A stretch of 55,562 nt of DNA from positions 1-55,562 of the forward strand of contig JAJYPD010000014.1 in the NCBI GenBank assembly GCA_021795715.1, in the 5' to 3' direction. The DNA is from Pseudomonadota bacterium (lineage in GTDB: Bacteria > Pseudomonadota > Gammaproteobacteria > Acidiferrobacterales > Acidiferrobacteraceae). This document shows, in pieces, positions 17,169 through 26,886 of this stretch; position 1 is the stretch's first letter; each line of letters starts with the position of its first letter. The translations under genes were made by a program, and so were the position numbers. Below the pieces are notes generated by a model that made no database searches, had not been told where the DNA came from, and saw nothing but the letters and a program-made list of their open reading frames with translations.

Positions 17169-18634
17169 CGGCTAGAACCATGAATCTGTCGACACTGCTG
17201 GACGGGTGGATCGACGTGCCGGCACCTCTCGACCGGCCGGTTGCGGCGATCAGCCTGGACAGCCGTTTTGTGGAACCAGGCGCTTTGTTCATCGCCCTGG
17301 CAGGCCGCGCCCACGATGGCCGGGCCTTTGCCGCCGACGCCATCGCGCGCGGCGCCGCGTGTGTCTTAAGCGAAACGGGTGTGCCGTACATGGCCGGTCC
17401 GGTGCCCGTGTTCGTCTGCAGCCGGCTCAAATCACTGGTGGGCCCGATCGCGGCGCGCTTTTACGGGGAGCCTTCGCATCAGCTTCAAGTCATCGGTGTG
17501 ACCGGGACCAACGGAAAAACCACGGTGACGCACGCGCTGGCGAGGGCGCTTGGCACGCGCATGCCCTGTGGCGTGATGGGCACGCTCGGTAATGGGTTTC
17601 CGGACGCGCTGACGCCCAGCCCCCGGACAACACCCGATGCCGTGACCCTGCATCGCTGGCTGGCCCGCTTCCGCGATGAGGGTGTGGCCGTGGTGGCAAG
17701 CGAGGTGTCATCGCATGCCCTGGACCAGGAGCGGGTCGGCGGTGTGCGCTTTGCGGGCGCCATTTTCACCAACCTGACACGCGATCATCTCGACTACCAT
17801 CCGAGCATGGCGGAATACGGGGCCGCCAAAGCCAAGCTTTTCGCCACGGCGGGTCTGCGGTTTGCCGTGCTCAATGCCGACGATCCGTTTTGCGCGACGC
17901 TGGCGGCGCTGCTGGATCCGTCCGTCGAGGTGTGGTGGTACGGCGTGACGCGCGCCACCGTGCGTATTCAGGCGATCGAAACCTTGCCGCACGGTCTGCG
18001 CCTGCGTCTGGCTACGCCCAAGGGAGATGCGCTCCTCGAGAGCGCGCTTTTCGGCGACTTCAACGCGCACAACCTGGCCGCTGTGCTGTGCGCCTTGCTG
18101 GCGCTGGGCTGGCATGTATCCGAGGCGGTTGCCGCCCTCGCCACGGTAGGGCCTGTCCCGGGGCGCATGGAACGTTTTCTGCTTGGTCCTGCGCGGCCGC
18201 TCGTGGTGGTCGATTACGCCCATACGCCGGATGCGCTGGAGCAGGCCCTGAAGGCCGCGCGGCAGCACACGGCGGCGGCCGTCTGGTGCGTCTTTGGATG
18301 CGGTGGCGACCGTGATCAAGGCAAGAGGCCGCTGATGGGGGCCTGCGCCAGCCGTCTTGCGGATCACGTGATCGTGACGCATGACAATCCCCGCCATGAA
18401 GATCCTGCGCGCATCGTGGCCGACATCCTCGCAGGTATCGGGGTGGCGCAGCGGCCGCACGTCACGGTCATCGAGGATCGCCAGGAGGCGATCCGCTATG
18501 CGGTTGACCACGCCGGTGCGCGCGATGTCGTTCTCGTCGCTGGCAAGGGACATGAGGATTATCAGCAGTTCGGCGATGCGTGCGTACCCTACAGCGACCG
18601 GCGGACTGTGCAACATTTGGCGGGGGTCGCATGA
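17165..18634 (+). CDS. murE: UDP-MurNAc-L-alanyl-D-glutamate--2,6-diaminopimelate ligase
   Basis: A 489-residue ATP-dependent Mur ligase that adds the third residue of the stem peptide. The P-loop GTNGKT is at 114-119 (Lys 118), with SEVSSHAL in the central domain and the DNPR motif at 407-410. DNPR marks specificity for meso-diaminopimelate, as expected for a Gram-negative wall. It starts with ATGA overlapping ftsI and ends in ATGATG with murF. Confidence 0.96.
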   Translation: MTARTMNLSTLLDGWIDVPAPLDRPVAAISLDSRFVEPGALFIALAGRAHDGRAFAADAIARGAACVLSETGVPYMAGPVPVFVCSRLKSLVGPIAARFYGEPSHQLQVIGVTGTNGKTTVTHALARALGTRMPCGVMGTLGNGFPDALTPSPRTTPDAVTLHRWLARFRDEGVAVVASEVSSHALDQERVGGVRFAGAIFTNLTRDHLDYHPSMAEYGAAKAKLFATAGLRFAVLNADDPFCATLAALLDPSVEVWWYGVTRATVRIQAIETLPHGLRLRLATPKGDALLESALFGDFNAHNLAAVLCALLALGWHVSEAVAALATVGPVPGRMERFLLGPARPLVVVDYAHTPDALEQALKAARQHTAAAVWCVFGCGGDRDQGKRPLMGACASRLADHVIVTHDNPRHEDPARIVADILAGIGVAQRPHVTVIEDRQEAIRYAVDHAGARDVVLVAGKGHEDYQQFGDACVPYSDRRTVQHLAGVA

Positions 18635-19998
18635 TGACGCTGCAGGAAATCGCCCGCGCCGTTGGCGGCCGGTTGGCGGGTCCGGATGCCGTTTGCAACG
18701 GCGTGGTGACGGATACGCGCGCCAAGGTGGCGGGCGCCCTGTTCGTGGCCCTCGCCGGTGAGCGATTCGACGGTCATGCCTTTCTGGCCAAGGCCAAAGA
18801 ACAAGGCGCCGCCGGCGCCTTGACGACGCGGCCGCCAGCCCAGACGGAGCCGCCGGCGATCGTTGTCGACGACACGCGCGCGGCCCTGGGCCGCCTTGCC
18901 GCGTACTGGCGCAACAAGCACAGCGCGCGCGTCGTGGCGGTGACCGGCAGCAATGGCAAGACCACCGTCAAAGAGATGATTGCCCTGATTTTGGCCCAGG
19001 CGGGGCCGACGATTGCGACCGCCGGCAACCTGAACAATGACATCGGCATGCCGCTTACGCTGCTGCGGCTGCGTCCGGAGCACCGTTATGCCGTCATCGA
19101 GATTGGCATGAACCGGCCAGGTGAGATCGCCGCGCTCTCTGCGATCGCCGGCCCAGATGTCGCGGTCGTGACCAACGCGGGCCATGCCCATCTCGAGGGA
19201 TTGGGCACCACCCGTGCGGTGGCGGCGGAAAAAGGACAGATTTATCGCGCGCTGCGGGCAGGTGGCGTGGCGGTCATCAACGCCGACCAGCCGTATGCGG
19301 CGGCCTGGCGGCATGCCTGGAGCGGGCGCACGATTACCTATGGTCTCGAGGCGGCCGCGGACGTTTCGGCGCGCTTTACGCTCACCGCCACCGGCAGCAA
19401 CGTGCGCCTGTCCGGCCCTTTTGGCGAAGAGCCGCTGGCGGTCACGCTGTCGGTCCTGGGCCGGCACAACGTCGCCAACGCCGTTGCCGCGGCCGCGGCG
19501 GCGGCGGCCTGCGCTGTGCCGCCAGCGGCGATCGTGGCCGGGCTCGAGGCGATGCACCCTGTGCACGGCCGCCTGGAATCCTTGGTGGGCCTGCATGGCA
19601 TGCAGCTGATCGACGACACATACAACGCCAATCCGGATTCGGCCCGCGCCGCGGTGGATGTCCTGGCCAATGTGTCGGGCGAGCGTTTCCTGGTCCTGGG
19701 GGATATGGCGGAGCTGGGACCGGAGGCGGCTATGCTGCACAAGACGCTGGGCGCCGAGGCGGTCCGTGCCGGCCTCGAGCATATCTGGACGCTCGGGGCG
19801 CTTGCCGCGCATGCGAGTGCGGCGGCCGGTCATCGTGGCCGGCACTATGAAGAACTGGAAGCGCTGATCCGCGACCTGCAGCAGGCGGCGCATCCCCATT
19901 GCGCGGTGTTGATCAAGGGGTCACGCCGGATGGGCATGGAGCGAGTGGTCGAGGCATTGCGCGAGGAGGGGACTGTCGATGCTCCCGTGGTTGTCTGA
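18631..19998 (+). CDS. murF: UDP-MurNAc-tripeptide--D-alanyl-D-alanine ligase
   Basis: A 455-residue Mur ligase that attaches D-Ala-D-Ala to the UDP-MurNAc tripeptide, with ATP. Seen are VTGSNGKTTVKEM (P-loop), TAGNLNNDIGMPLTLL, EIGMNRPGEI and, in the C-domain, DDTYNANPDS with LGDMAELG, all typical of MurF. Two ATG codons lie in tandem at 18631 and 18634; the first gives an ATGA overlap with murE. Its end overlaps mraY by 20 nt. Confidence 0.95.
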   Translation: MMTLQEIARAVGGRLAGPDAVCNGVVTDTRAKVAGALFVALAGERFDGHAFLAKAKEQGAAGALTTRPPAQTEPPAIVVDDTRAALGRLAAYWRNKHSARVVAVTGSNGKTTVKEMIALILAQAGPTIATAGNLNNDIGMPLTLLRLRPEHRYAVIEIGMNRPGEIAALSAIAGPDVAVVTNAGHAHLEGLGTTRAVAAEKGQIYRALRAGGVAVINADQPYAAAWRHAWSGRTITYGLEAAADVSARFTLTATGSNVRLSGPFGEEPLAVTLSVLGRHNVANAVAAAAAAAACAVPPAAIVAGLEAMHPVHGRLESLVGLHGMQLIDDTYNANPDSARAAVDVLANVSGERFLVLGDMAELGPEAAMLHKTLGAEAVRAGLEHIWTLGALAAHASAAAGHRGRHYEELEALIRDLQQAAHPHCAVLIKGSRRMGMERVVEALREEGTVDAPVVV

Positions 19999-21058
19999 GT
20001 TGTTTGGCGCAGGCGGGTCCTTGTTCGCGCATGTCGTGCTGCGCGCGATTCTTGCCGGGTTCACGGCGTTTGGGATCGGTCTGCTGATCGGTCCCTTCAT
20101 GATCCGCCGTCTCACCGAACGCCTGATCGGGCAGACCGTGCGCAGGGACGGGCCGGAAAGTCATTACCAGAAGGCCGGTACCCCGACCATGGGCGGCGTC
20201 CTGATGCTGTTTGGCACCACGGTCGCGACGCTTCTCTGGGCGCGCCTAAGCGACATGCAGGTGTGGATCGCGGTGATCACGTTCCTTGCCTTCGGCGCCA
20301 TCGGCCTTGCCGACGACTACATCAAATTGCTGCACAAAAATCCGCGCGGGATTGGTGCGCGCGCCAAGTTTGCCTGGCAGACGGGCTGCTCGGTGGTGGC
20401 GGCGCTGGCCGTCTTTCTCACCGCCCGGACGCCGCTGCAGACGGGTTTTCATGTCCCCATGATGGTCCGCCCCGTGGCCTCGCTGGGCCTCTTTAGTTTC
20501 ACGTTCCTTGGCTATCTTGTCGTGACCGGCGCCAGCAATGCGGTGAACCTCACAGACGGACTCGATGGTCTGGCGGCGGTGCCCACCGCGCTGGTGGCCT
20601 GCGCCTTGGGGTTGCTCGCGTATCTGGGCGGCTCCCCGCACTGGGCGGCCGCCGTGTCGGTGCCCCTGGTTCCGGGGGCTGCGGAGTTGCTGGTCTTTTG
20701 CTGCGCCATGGCCGGTTCTGCCCTGGGCTTCCTGTGGTTCAATGCCTACCCTGCGCAAGTCTTCATGGGAGATGTCGGCGCGCTCGCCCTCGGCGGCGCT
20801 CTCGGTATCGTCGCCGTGATGATCCGGCAGGAAATCCTGTTGTTTGTCATGGGCGGCGTGTTCGTGGCGGAAACGGTGTCGGTGATGCTGCAGGTGGGAT
20901 CGTTCAAGCTGACGCGCCGGCGCATCTTCCGCATGGCGCCTTTGCACCATCATTTCGAACTGAAGGGGTGGCCTGAGTCGCGCGTCATCATCCGCTTCTG
21001 GGTTGTCAGCTTCCTGCTGGTCGTGCTGGGTCTGTCGACATTGGGGATCCGGTCATGA
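19979..21058 (+). CDS. mraY: Phospho-MurNAc-pentapeptide transferase MraY
   Basis: A 359-residue integral membrane enzyme with about ten helices. It transfers phospho-MurNAc-pentapeptide to undecaprenyl phosphate, making lipid I. Seen are KAGTPTMGG, GFADDYIK-like GLADDYIKL (the Asp pair), NLTDGLDGLA and the C-terminal PLHHHFELKGW histidine cluster. Start ATG at 19979 lies inside murF, 20 nt before its stop, and the N-terminus MLPWLSELFG is normal for MraY. Ends in ATGA with murD. Confidence 0.97.
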   Translation: MLPWLSELFGAGGSLFAHVVLRAILAGFTAFGIGLLIGPFMIRRLTERLIGQTVRRDGPESHYQKAGTPTMGGVLMLFGTTVATLLWARLSDMQVWIAVITFLAFGAIGLADDYIKLLHKNPRGIGARAKFAWQTGCSVVAALAVFLTARTPLQTGFHVPMMVRPVASLGLFSFTFLGYLVVTGASNAVNLTDGLDGLAAVPTALVACALGLLAYLGGSPHWAAAVSVPLVPGAAELLVFCCAMAGSALGFLWFNAYPAQVFMGDVGALALGGALGIVAVMIRQEILLFVMGGVFVAETVSVMLQVGSFKLTRRRIFRMAPLHHHFELKGWPESRVIIRFWVVSFLLVVLGLSTLGIRS

Positions 21059-22404
21059 GGCGCCATGCCATCGTCCTTGGACTTGGCGAAACGGGCCTGT
21101 CGTGTGTTCCGTATCTGCAGGGCCACGGCTATCATGTGACGGTCTGTGACAGCCGCGAGAAGCCGCCCCTCCAGGACCGGCTGAGCGCGGCCCATCCCGA
21201 TGTCCCGCTTGTCTGCGGACCCTTTCCCGCGACGCTTCTGGTCGAGGCCGATCTCCTGGTCGCAAGTCCCGGCGTGCCGCTGAGGGAGCCCGCCATCCAG
21301 GCCGCCGCGGCCGCAGGCGTCCCGGTGGTTGGTGACATCGAACTGTTCGCACGCGCCTGCCAGGCGCCGGTCGTCGCCATCACCGGCGCCAACGGCAAGA
21401 GCACCGTCACGACGCTGGTCGGCGACATGCTGAAGGCGTGCGGGCGCCGCGTCCAGGTGGCCGGCAACATCGGCGTGCCCGTGCTGACGCTGCTCACCCA
21501 ACCGGTGCCGGACGTCTATGTGCTGGAATTGTCGAGCTTTCAGCTCGAAACCACCATGAGCCTGAATGCGGTGGCGGCCACTGTGCTCAACATCACGCCC
21601 GATCACATGGATCGTTACGTGGATCTGACCGAATATGCGCATGCCAAGGCGCGCATTTTTTCGGGATCCGGCCGCATGATCATCAACCGCGAGGATTCCT
21701 GGGTCGCTGCCATGGCGCGGGCGGGACGTGAAGTCGTCAGCTTTGGGCTCGACCGTCCGATCGGACACGATTTCGGTGTCACAACCGAGGCAGGGCGGGC
21801 GTGGGTGTGCCAGGGGCGGACGCGGATCATGCCGGTCGATGCCATCGGCATACCTGGTACGCACAACACCGCAAACGTCCTGGCCGCGTTTGCTCTGGCG
21901 ACCGCCGTAAGCCGCGATACCACGGCGATGATCCAGGCGGTTACCGCATTCCGCGGGCTGGCCCATCGCACCACCATGGTGGGAATACGTGACGACATCT
22001 CCTGGATCGACGATTCGAAGGGCACGAACGTCGGGGCGACCGTCGCGGCGCTGACGGGTATGGCCGGGATGGTCGTCCTGATTGCCGGCGGCGACGGGAA
22101 GGGTGCGGATTTCAGCGCCTTGCGTCCCGCCGTAAGCAGCAAGGCCCGGGCGGTCGTCTTGATCGGGCGGGATGCCGACAAGCTGGCCGCGGCGCTGGAT
22201 GGCTGCTGTCCCCTTGTCTGCGCAACCGATCTGGATCAGGCCGTTGTGCTGGCCCGCTCCCTGGCGCGACCGGGCGATTCTGTCCTGTTGTCGCCGGCCT
22301 GCGCGAGTTTCGACATGTTTCGCAACTACACGCATCGGGGTGAAGTCTTCGCAGACGCCGTCCGGCGGCAGATCCTGGAGCCCGCAGGGAGGCCGCATGT
22401 CTGA
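21055..22404 (+). CDS. murD: UDP-MurNAc-L-alanine--D-glutamate ligase
   Basis: A 449-residue Mur ligase that adds D-glutamate to UDP-MurNAc-L-Ala. The N-terminal uridine-binding domain begins RRHAIVLGLGETGLS, the P-loop is ITGANGKSTV, and later segments are GNIGVP, LELSSFQLE and DDSKGTNVGA, with LLSPACASFDMF near the C-terminus. These are family signatures. It overlaps mraY (ATGA) and ftsW (8 nt). Confidence 0.96.
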   Translation: MRRHAIVLGLGETGLSCVPYLQGHGYHVTVCDSREKPPLQDRLSAAHPDVPLVCGPFPATLLVEADLLVASPGVPLREPAIQAAAAAGVPVVGDIELFARACQAPVVAITGANGKSTVTTLVGDMLKACGRRVQVAGNIGVPVLTLLTQPVPDVYVLELSSFQLETTMSLNAVAATVLNITPDHMDRYVDLTEYAHAKARIFSGSGRMIINREDSWVAAMARAGREVVSFGLDRPIGHDFGVTTEAGRAWVCQGRTRIMPVDAIGIPGTHNTANVLAAFALATAVSRDTTAMIQAVTAFRGLAHRTTMVGIRDDISWIDDSKGTNVGATVAALTGMAGMVVLIAGGDGKGADFSALRPAVSSKARAVVLIGRDADKLAAALDGCCPLVCATDLDQAVVLARSLARPGDSVLLSPACASFDMFRNYTHRGEVFADAVRRQILEPAGRPHV

Positions 22405-23545
22405 GATTGCCGTCCACATGGGCCGCCGCCACCTGCCGCCGCTCGACAAGATCCTTCTGTATGACGTCGTGCTTTTGCTTGGTGTCGGGCTTGTGATGGT
22501 GTATTCGGCGTCAGCCTTCGTCGCGGCGCACAGGTCGGGCTACAGCGCGTACTATTTCGTGCACGATTGCGTAAACATCATCGTCAGCCTGATTACGCTG
22601 TCGTTTGTCGTGCAGATTCCGATGAGCGCATGGCAGCGGCTGTCGCCGTATTTGCTGCTGACCGGCATGGGCGCTCTGGTGCTCGTGCTCATACCGCACG
22701 TCGGCGTGCGCGTCAACGGATCGGCGCGCTGGCTCAGCCTCGGCGTAGGACATATCCAGCCATCGGAGTTCTTCAAGCTTCTCCTCGTGTTGTACCTGGC
22801 CGGCTATCTCGTTCGCCGCCAGGACCGGCTGAGCGAATTCACGCACGGCATCATGACGGTTGCCATCCTGCTCATGGTTACCGGGGTATTGCTGTTGCTC
22901 GAGCCCGACATGGGCAGCGAGGTGATCCTCTGGGCGGTGGCTTTCGGTATGCTGTTCATGGGCGGTGTCCGGCTCAGCCATTTCCTTGCCGTGGTCATTT
23001 CCGGCCTGGGCGCGGCCGTCGCGCTCACCGTCGTGTCGCATTACCGGGAGAGCCGGATCGTGGGCTTCCTGCATCCGTTCGCCCAAGCGCGCGGCGACGG
23101 CTATCAGCTGGTGCAGTCGCTCATGGCGTTTGGCCGCGGCGGGCTGTGGGGCCGGGGCCTCGGCCGCAGTCTGCAGAAACTGTATTATCTGCCGGCTGCG
23201 CACACAGATTTTCTGTTTGCCATCATTGCCGAGGAATTCGGATTCGTCGGCGTGGTTGTCATCGCCGTGCTGTTTGCGGTCATCCTCGTCCGCGCCTTCC
23301 AGATCGCCGAGGCGGCCCGGCACCATGACCTCTATTCCGCCTACGTGGCCAACGGAGTCGGGCTTCTGATCCTGCTCGAAGCCCTCATCAACATGGGTGT
23401 CAACATGGGTGTTCTGCCGACCAAAGGGCTCGCTCTGCCGCTTCTGAGCTACGGCGGTTCGAGCACTCTTGTCAGCTGCGCGGCCATGGGCATTTTGTTG
23501 CGGATCGACCGGGAGACGCGGACCCAGGGAGCTTCCCGATCATGA
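22397..23545 (+). CDS. ftsW: Septal peptidoglycan polymerase FtsW
   Basis: A 382-residue SEDS-family membrane protein with about ten helices. Together with FtsI it polymerises septal glycan from lipid II. Seen are GLVMVYSAS near the N-terminus, GVRVNGSARWLSLG with IQPSEFFKL, LLLEPDMGS, AAHTDFLFAIIAEEFGFVG and PTKGLALPLLSYGGSS near the C-terminus, all diagnostic of SEDS proteins. ATG at 22397 overlaps the murD stop by 8 nt; the longer frame upstream is murD shadow. Confidence 0.96.
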   Translation: MSEIAVHMGRRHLPPLDKILLYDVVLLLGVGLVMVYSASAFVAAHRSGYSAYYFVHDCVNIIVSLITLSFVVQIPMSAWQRLSPYLLLTGMGALVLVLIPHVGVRVNGSARWLSLGVGHIQPSEFFKLLLVLYLAGYLVRRQDRLSEFTHGIMTVAILLMVTGVLLLLEPDMGSEVILWAVAFGMLFMGGVRLSHFLAVVISGLGAAVALTVVSHYRESRIVGFLHPFAQARGDGYQLVQSLMAFGRGGLWGRGLGRSLQKLYYLPAAHTDFLFAIIAEEFGFVGVVVIAVLFAVILVRAFQIAEAARHHDLYSAYVANGVGLLILLEALINMGVNMGVLPTKGLALPLLSYGGSSTLVSCAAMGILLRIDRETRTQGASRS

Positions 23546-24618
23546 AGACCGTGATGATATTCGCAGGCGGTACAGGAGGCCACGTGTTCCCGGCGCTGGC
23601 GGTGGCGGAAGCGTTGCGCGCCATGCAGGTCGGCGTGGTCTGGGTCGGAACGGAAAGGGGTCTCGAGGCGCGCGTGGTCCCGGCCGCCGGATTTCCGATC
23701 GAGTGGATACGTATCCGCGGCCTGCGGCGCCGTTCCGTGGCCGACCGCGTGCTGCTGCCTGTCCGTCTTACGTTTGCACTGGTGGAGACCCTGCGCATTT
23801 TCCGCCGCCACAGGCCCGGTGTGGCTTTGGCGCTCGGCGGGTTCGTGTCCGGTCCGGGTGGCATCGTGGCCTGGCTGACGCGTACACCCCTTGTCATCCA
23901 CGAGCAGAACGCGTATGCCGGTCTCACCAACCGCTGGCTCGCCCTGGTCGCGGCCCGTGTGCTGACCGGATTTCCGGGGGCCTTCAAGGGCGTGCCGGGC
24001 GCAATCCATATCGGCAATCCGGTGCGCGCCGAGATCCTGCGGCTTCCTGCGCCGGAAAACCGGCTGCGCGACCATGTGCCGCCGCTGCATCTGCTGATCA
24101 TAGGCGGCAGCCAGGGGGCGATGGCCCTGAACGAAACCGTGCCGGCGGCGCTTGCGCTCATGCCGGCCGCCGAGCGGCCGCTCGTGCGGCATCAATGCGG
24201 GGCGCGGCATGTCGATGCGACGCAGGCCGACTATCAGCGACACGGCGTGGAGGGCGAGATCCTGCCCTTTTTCGATGATATGGCGGCCGCCTATGCATGG
24301 GCCGATGTCGTCATCTGCCGGGCGGGCGCCATGACAATCAGCGAAATCTGCGCCGTCGGTGTCGCTGCGGTCCTGGTTCCGTATCCGCATGCCGCCGACG
24401 ATCATCAGATGGCCAACGCCCGTTTTCTGGCGGATCGGGGCGCGGCGCTCTGTGTGCCGCAGGATGAATTCACGGCCGCCCGCGTGGCGGAAATCCTGAG
24501 CGGATTCATGCACAGTCCGGCAGTTGCCCGCGACATGGCCGCGAGCAGCCGCGCCTGCGCCATTCCCGATGCCACGCAACGGATCGTCCAGGCTTGCCTC
24601 GAGGTGATGCATGCATAA
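23542..24618 (+). CDS. murG: UDP-GlcNAc--lipid I N-acetylglucosaminyltransferase MurG
   Basis: A 358-residue GT-B glycosyltransferase on the inner face of the cytoplasmic membrane that converts lipid I to lipid II. The N-terminal domain has FAGGTGGHVFPALA and GGFVSGPGG with HEQNAYAGLTNRWLA. The C-terminal UDP-GlcNAc domain has IGGSQGA and CRAGAMTISE followed by VPYPHAADDHQMANA. Length is normal. It overlaps ftsW (ATGA) and murC (8 nt). Confidence 0.97.
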   Translation: MKTVMIFAGGTGGHVFPALAVAEALRAMQVGVVWVGTERGLEARVVPAAGFPIEWIRIRGLRRRSVADRVLLPVRLTFALVETLRIFRRHRPGVALALGGFVSGPGGIVAWLTRTPLVIHEQNAYAGLTNRWLALVAARVLTGFPGAFKGVPGAIHIGNPVRAEILRLPAPENRLRDHVPPLHLLIIGGSQGAMALNETVPAALALMPAAERPLVRHQCGARHVDATQADYQRHGVEGEILPFFDDMAAAYAWADVVICRAGAMTISEICAVGVAAVLVPYPHAADDHQMANARFLADRGAALCVPQDEFTAARVAEILSGFMHSPAVARDMAASSRACAIPDATQRIVQACLEVMHA

Positions 24619-26002
24619 GGTCCACAGAATCCACTTCGTAGGCATTGGCGGCGCCGGCATGTGCGGGATTGCCGAGGTATTGCACACGCTCAAGTTCGAT
24701 GTGTCGGGTTCGGACGCCCAGGAGAGCGCCAACACAAGGCGCCTGGCAGGCCTTGGTATCCGTGTCCACATCGGCCATGACCAGAACTATGTCGACAAAC
24801 AGGACGTGGTGGTCGTGTCCTCGGCCATCTCCGCGGAAAACCCCGAGGTTCTGGCGGCGCGGGCGGCCAAGATCCCCGTCATTCCGCGCGCCGAGATGCT
24901 GGGCGAGCTGATGAGGTTGCAGCATGGTGTGGCGGTGGCAGGCACGCATGGCAAAACGACGACGACGAGCCTCGTCGCGAGCGTGCTCGCGCAGGCCGGA
25001 CTGGATCCCACGTTCGTCATCGGTGGCCGCCTCAACAGCGCCGGCAGTCATGCGCGCCTCGGCCACGGCCGCTATCTCGTCGCCGAAGCCGACGAAAGCG
25101 ATGCATCGTTCCTCCATCTCCAGCCGTTGATCGCGATCGTAACCAATATCGACGCCGATCACATGAGCACCTACGGCGGTGACTTTGCGCGGCTCAAGCA
25201 GGCGTTCCTTGCGTTTCTGCAAAATCTGCCCTTTTACGGGCTCGCTATCGTTTGCATCGATGATCCGGTCATTCGCGGCATGGTCGCGGAGATCCACAAG
25301 CCCGTGCTGACTTACGGCATCAGTGAAGACGCCCAGCTGCGGGCGCACCACATCACGCAAAACGGCCAGCAAATGCGGTTTCGCGTGGCGTGGGACGGTG
25401 AGGAGGAGTGGCTGGAGGTGACGCTGCGGCAACCGGGTTACCACAACGTATTGAACGCGCTTGCCGCCATCGCTGTCGGCCGGGAGCTTGGGGCACAGCG
25501 GGCGGACATCGCCGCGGGGCTCGCCGCGTTCGCGGGCATCGGACGCCGGTTCCAGATAAACGCCACAGAAACCCAGGCGGGCGCGGATGTGTTGTTTGTC
25601 GACGACTATGCGCATCATCCGCGGGAAATCCAGGCCACCATCCGGGCGGCCCGCGAGGGCTGGCCCGAGCGCCGGCTGGTCGTCGCCTTCCAGCCCCATC
25701 GCTACAGCCGCACGCACGATTTGCTCGACGATTTCAGCGCGGTGCTGTCGGAGATCGACAATTTGTTCATAACCGAGGTCTATGCCGCAGGCGAGGTGCC
25801 GATCAGCGGGGCCGACGGCCGCGCCTTGTGCCGTTCGATCCGGGCGCGCGGGCGTCAGCCGGTGTTCGTGGAGGACGTGGCCACCTTGGGCAGCGCGCTT
25901 AGCAGCGTCGTGCAAAGCAACGACCTCGTGCTGACCCTCGGTGCCGGTAACATCGGTCAGGTTGCACTGGGCCTGCCGGCACTGTGCGGGAGGGGGCGAT
26001 GA
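24611..26002 (+). CDS. murC: UDP-MurNAc--L-alanine ligase
   Basis: A 463-residue Mur ligase that adds the first stem residue, L-Ala, to UDP-MurNAc. Seen are FVGIGGAGMCGIAEVL in the N-terminal Rossmann domain, SGSDAQES, the P-loop AGTHGKTTTTS, EADESDASFL, and in the C-domain DDYAHHPREIQ and FQPHRYSRT. It overlaps murG by 8 nt and murB by 4 nt. Confidence 0.97.
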   Translation: MHKVHRIHFVGIGGAGMCGIAEVLHTLKFDVSGSDAQESANTRRLAGLGIRVHIGHDQNYVDKQDVVVVSSAISAENPEVLAARAAKIPVIPRAEMLGELMRLQHGVAVAGTHGKTTTTSLVASVLAQAGLDPTFVIGGRLNSAGSHARLGHGRYLVAEADESDASFLHLQPLIAIVTNIDADHMSTYGGDFARLKQAFLAFLQNLPFYGLAIVCIDDPVIRGMVAEIHKPVLTYGISEDAQLRAHHITQNGQQMRFRVAWDGEEEWLEVTLRQPGYHNVLNALAAIAVGRELGAQRADIAAGLAAFAGIGRRFQINATETQAGADVLFVDDYAHHPREIQATIRAAREGWPERRLVVAFQPHRYSRTHDLLDDFSAVLSEIDNLFITEVYAAGEVPISGADGRALCRSIRARGRQPVFVEDVATLGSALSSVVQSNDLVLTLGAGNIGQVALGLPALCGRGR

Positions 26003-26886
26003 TGGCGACGAGCCGCCATTGTGGATTGCGCGAACGGCCCGGCGCGCCCCTTGCGCCGCATACGACCTGGCGCGTGGGCGGTCCGGCGGAACTCCTTTTT
26101 TTGCCGCGCGACACGGATGAGTTGGCGGACTTTCTTCAGCGCGAGGCGGCGCGGCCCATCACCTGGCTGGGATTGGGCAGCAACGTCCTTGTGCGCGATG
26201 CGGGGATCAGGGGCGTCGTCATCGTGACCGCAGGCGGCCTCGGCGACCTTGCCCGGGATGACGATCGGGTCCATGCGGGCGCCGGCGTGCCGGTCGCCAA
26301 GCTCGCGCGGTTTTGCGCGCGCCAGGGCTTGCGCGGTCTCGAATTTTTCGCCGGCATACCAGGTACGGTCGGCGGTGCGCTCGCCATGAACGCCGGCGCG
26401 GCGGGCAGTGAGACATGGGATTTTGTCGAAAGTGTCGATGTCCTCGATCGCGGCGGGATCATGCGCCGGCGCAACAAGGAGGAGTTCGTCGTGCGTTACC
26501 GGCATGCCCAGGGGCCGTCCGTCGACGAGTGGTTCGTCGGCGCGACGTTTCGCCTGACGGCGGCGGATGCCGACGGGCAGGCGCGCATCCGCGTACTGCT
26601 CAAAGCGCGCAACGCGACGCAACCCATGCAGACCGCCAACGCGGGTTCCGTATTTCGAAACCCGCCCGGGCACCACGCCGGGCGACTGATCGAGCAGGCC
26701 GGATTAAAGGGGCTGCGTGAGGGGGCTGCGGTGGTGTCGGAGCGGCACGCCAATTTCATCATCAACGAGGGAGGCGCCAGCGCCGCGCAGATAGAAACAC
26801 TCATTGCGCGCGTTCAGGCGGCCGTGAAGGAACGTACGGGCATTTTTCTTGAACCGGAAGTCCGGTTTTTGGGAGACGCGCGATGA
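25999..26886 (+). CDS. murB: UDP-N-acetylenolpyruvoylglucosamine reductase MurB
   Basis: A 295-residue FAD-dependent reductase that makes UDP-MurNAc from enolpyruvyl-UDP-GlcNAc with NADPH. Seen are HTTWRVGGPAE, LGLGSNVLVRDAG, FFAGIPGTVGGALAMNAGA, and NAGSVFRNPPG, which contains the catalytic Ser; a Glu near the C-terminus (FLEPEVRFLG) is also conserved. Start ATG at 25999 overlaps the murC stop and has AGGGGG just before it. murB lies inside the dcw cluster here, unlike in E. coli. Confidence 0.96.
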   Translation: MMATSRHCGLRERPGAPLAPHTTWRVGGPAELLFLPRDTDELADFLQREAARPITWLGLGSNVLVRDAGIRGVVIVTAGGLGDLARDDDRVHAGAGVPVAKLARFCARQGLRGLEFFAGIPGTVGGALAMNAGAAGSETWDFVESVDVLDRGGIMRRRNKEEFVVRYRHAQGPSVDEWFVGATFRLTAADADGQARIRVLLKARNATQPMQTANAGSVFRNPPGHHAGRLIEQAGLKGLREGAAVVSERHANFIINEGGASAAQIETLIARVQAAVKERTGIFLEPEVRFLGDAR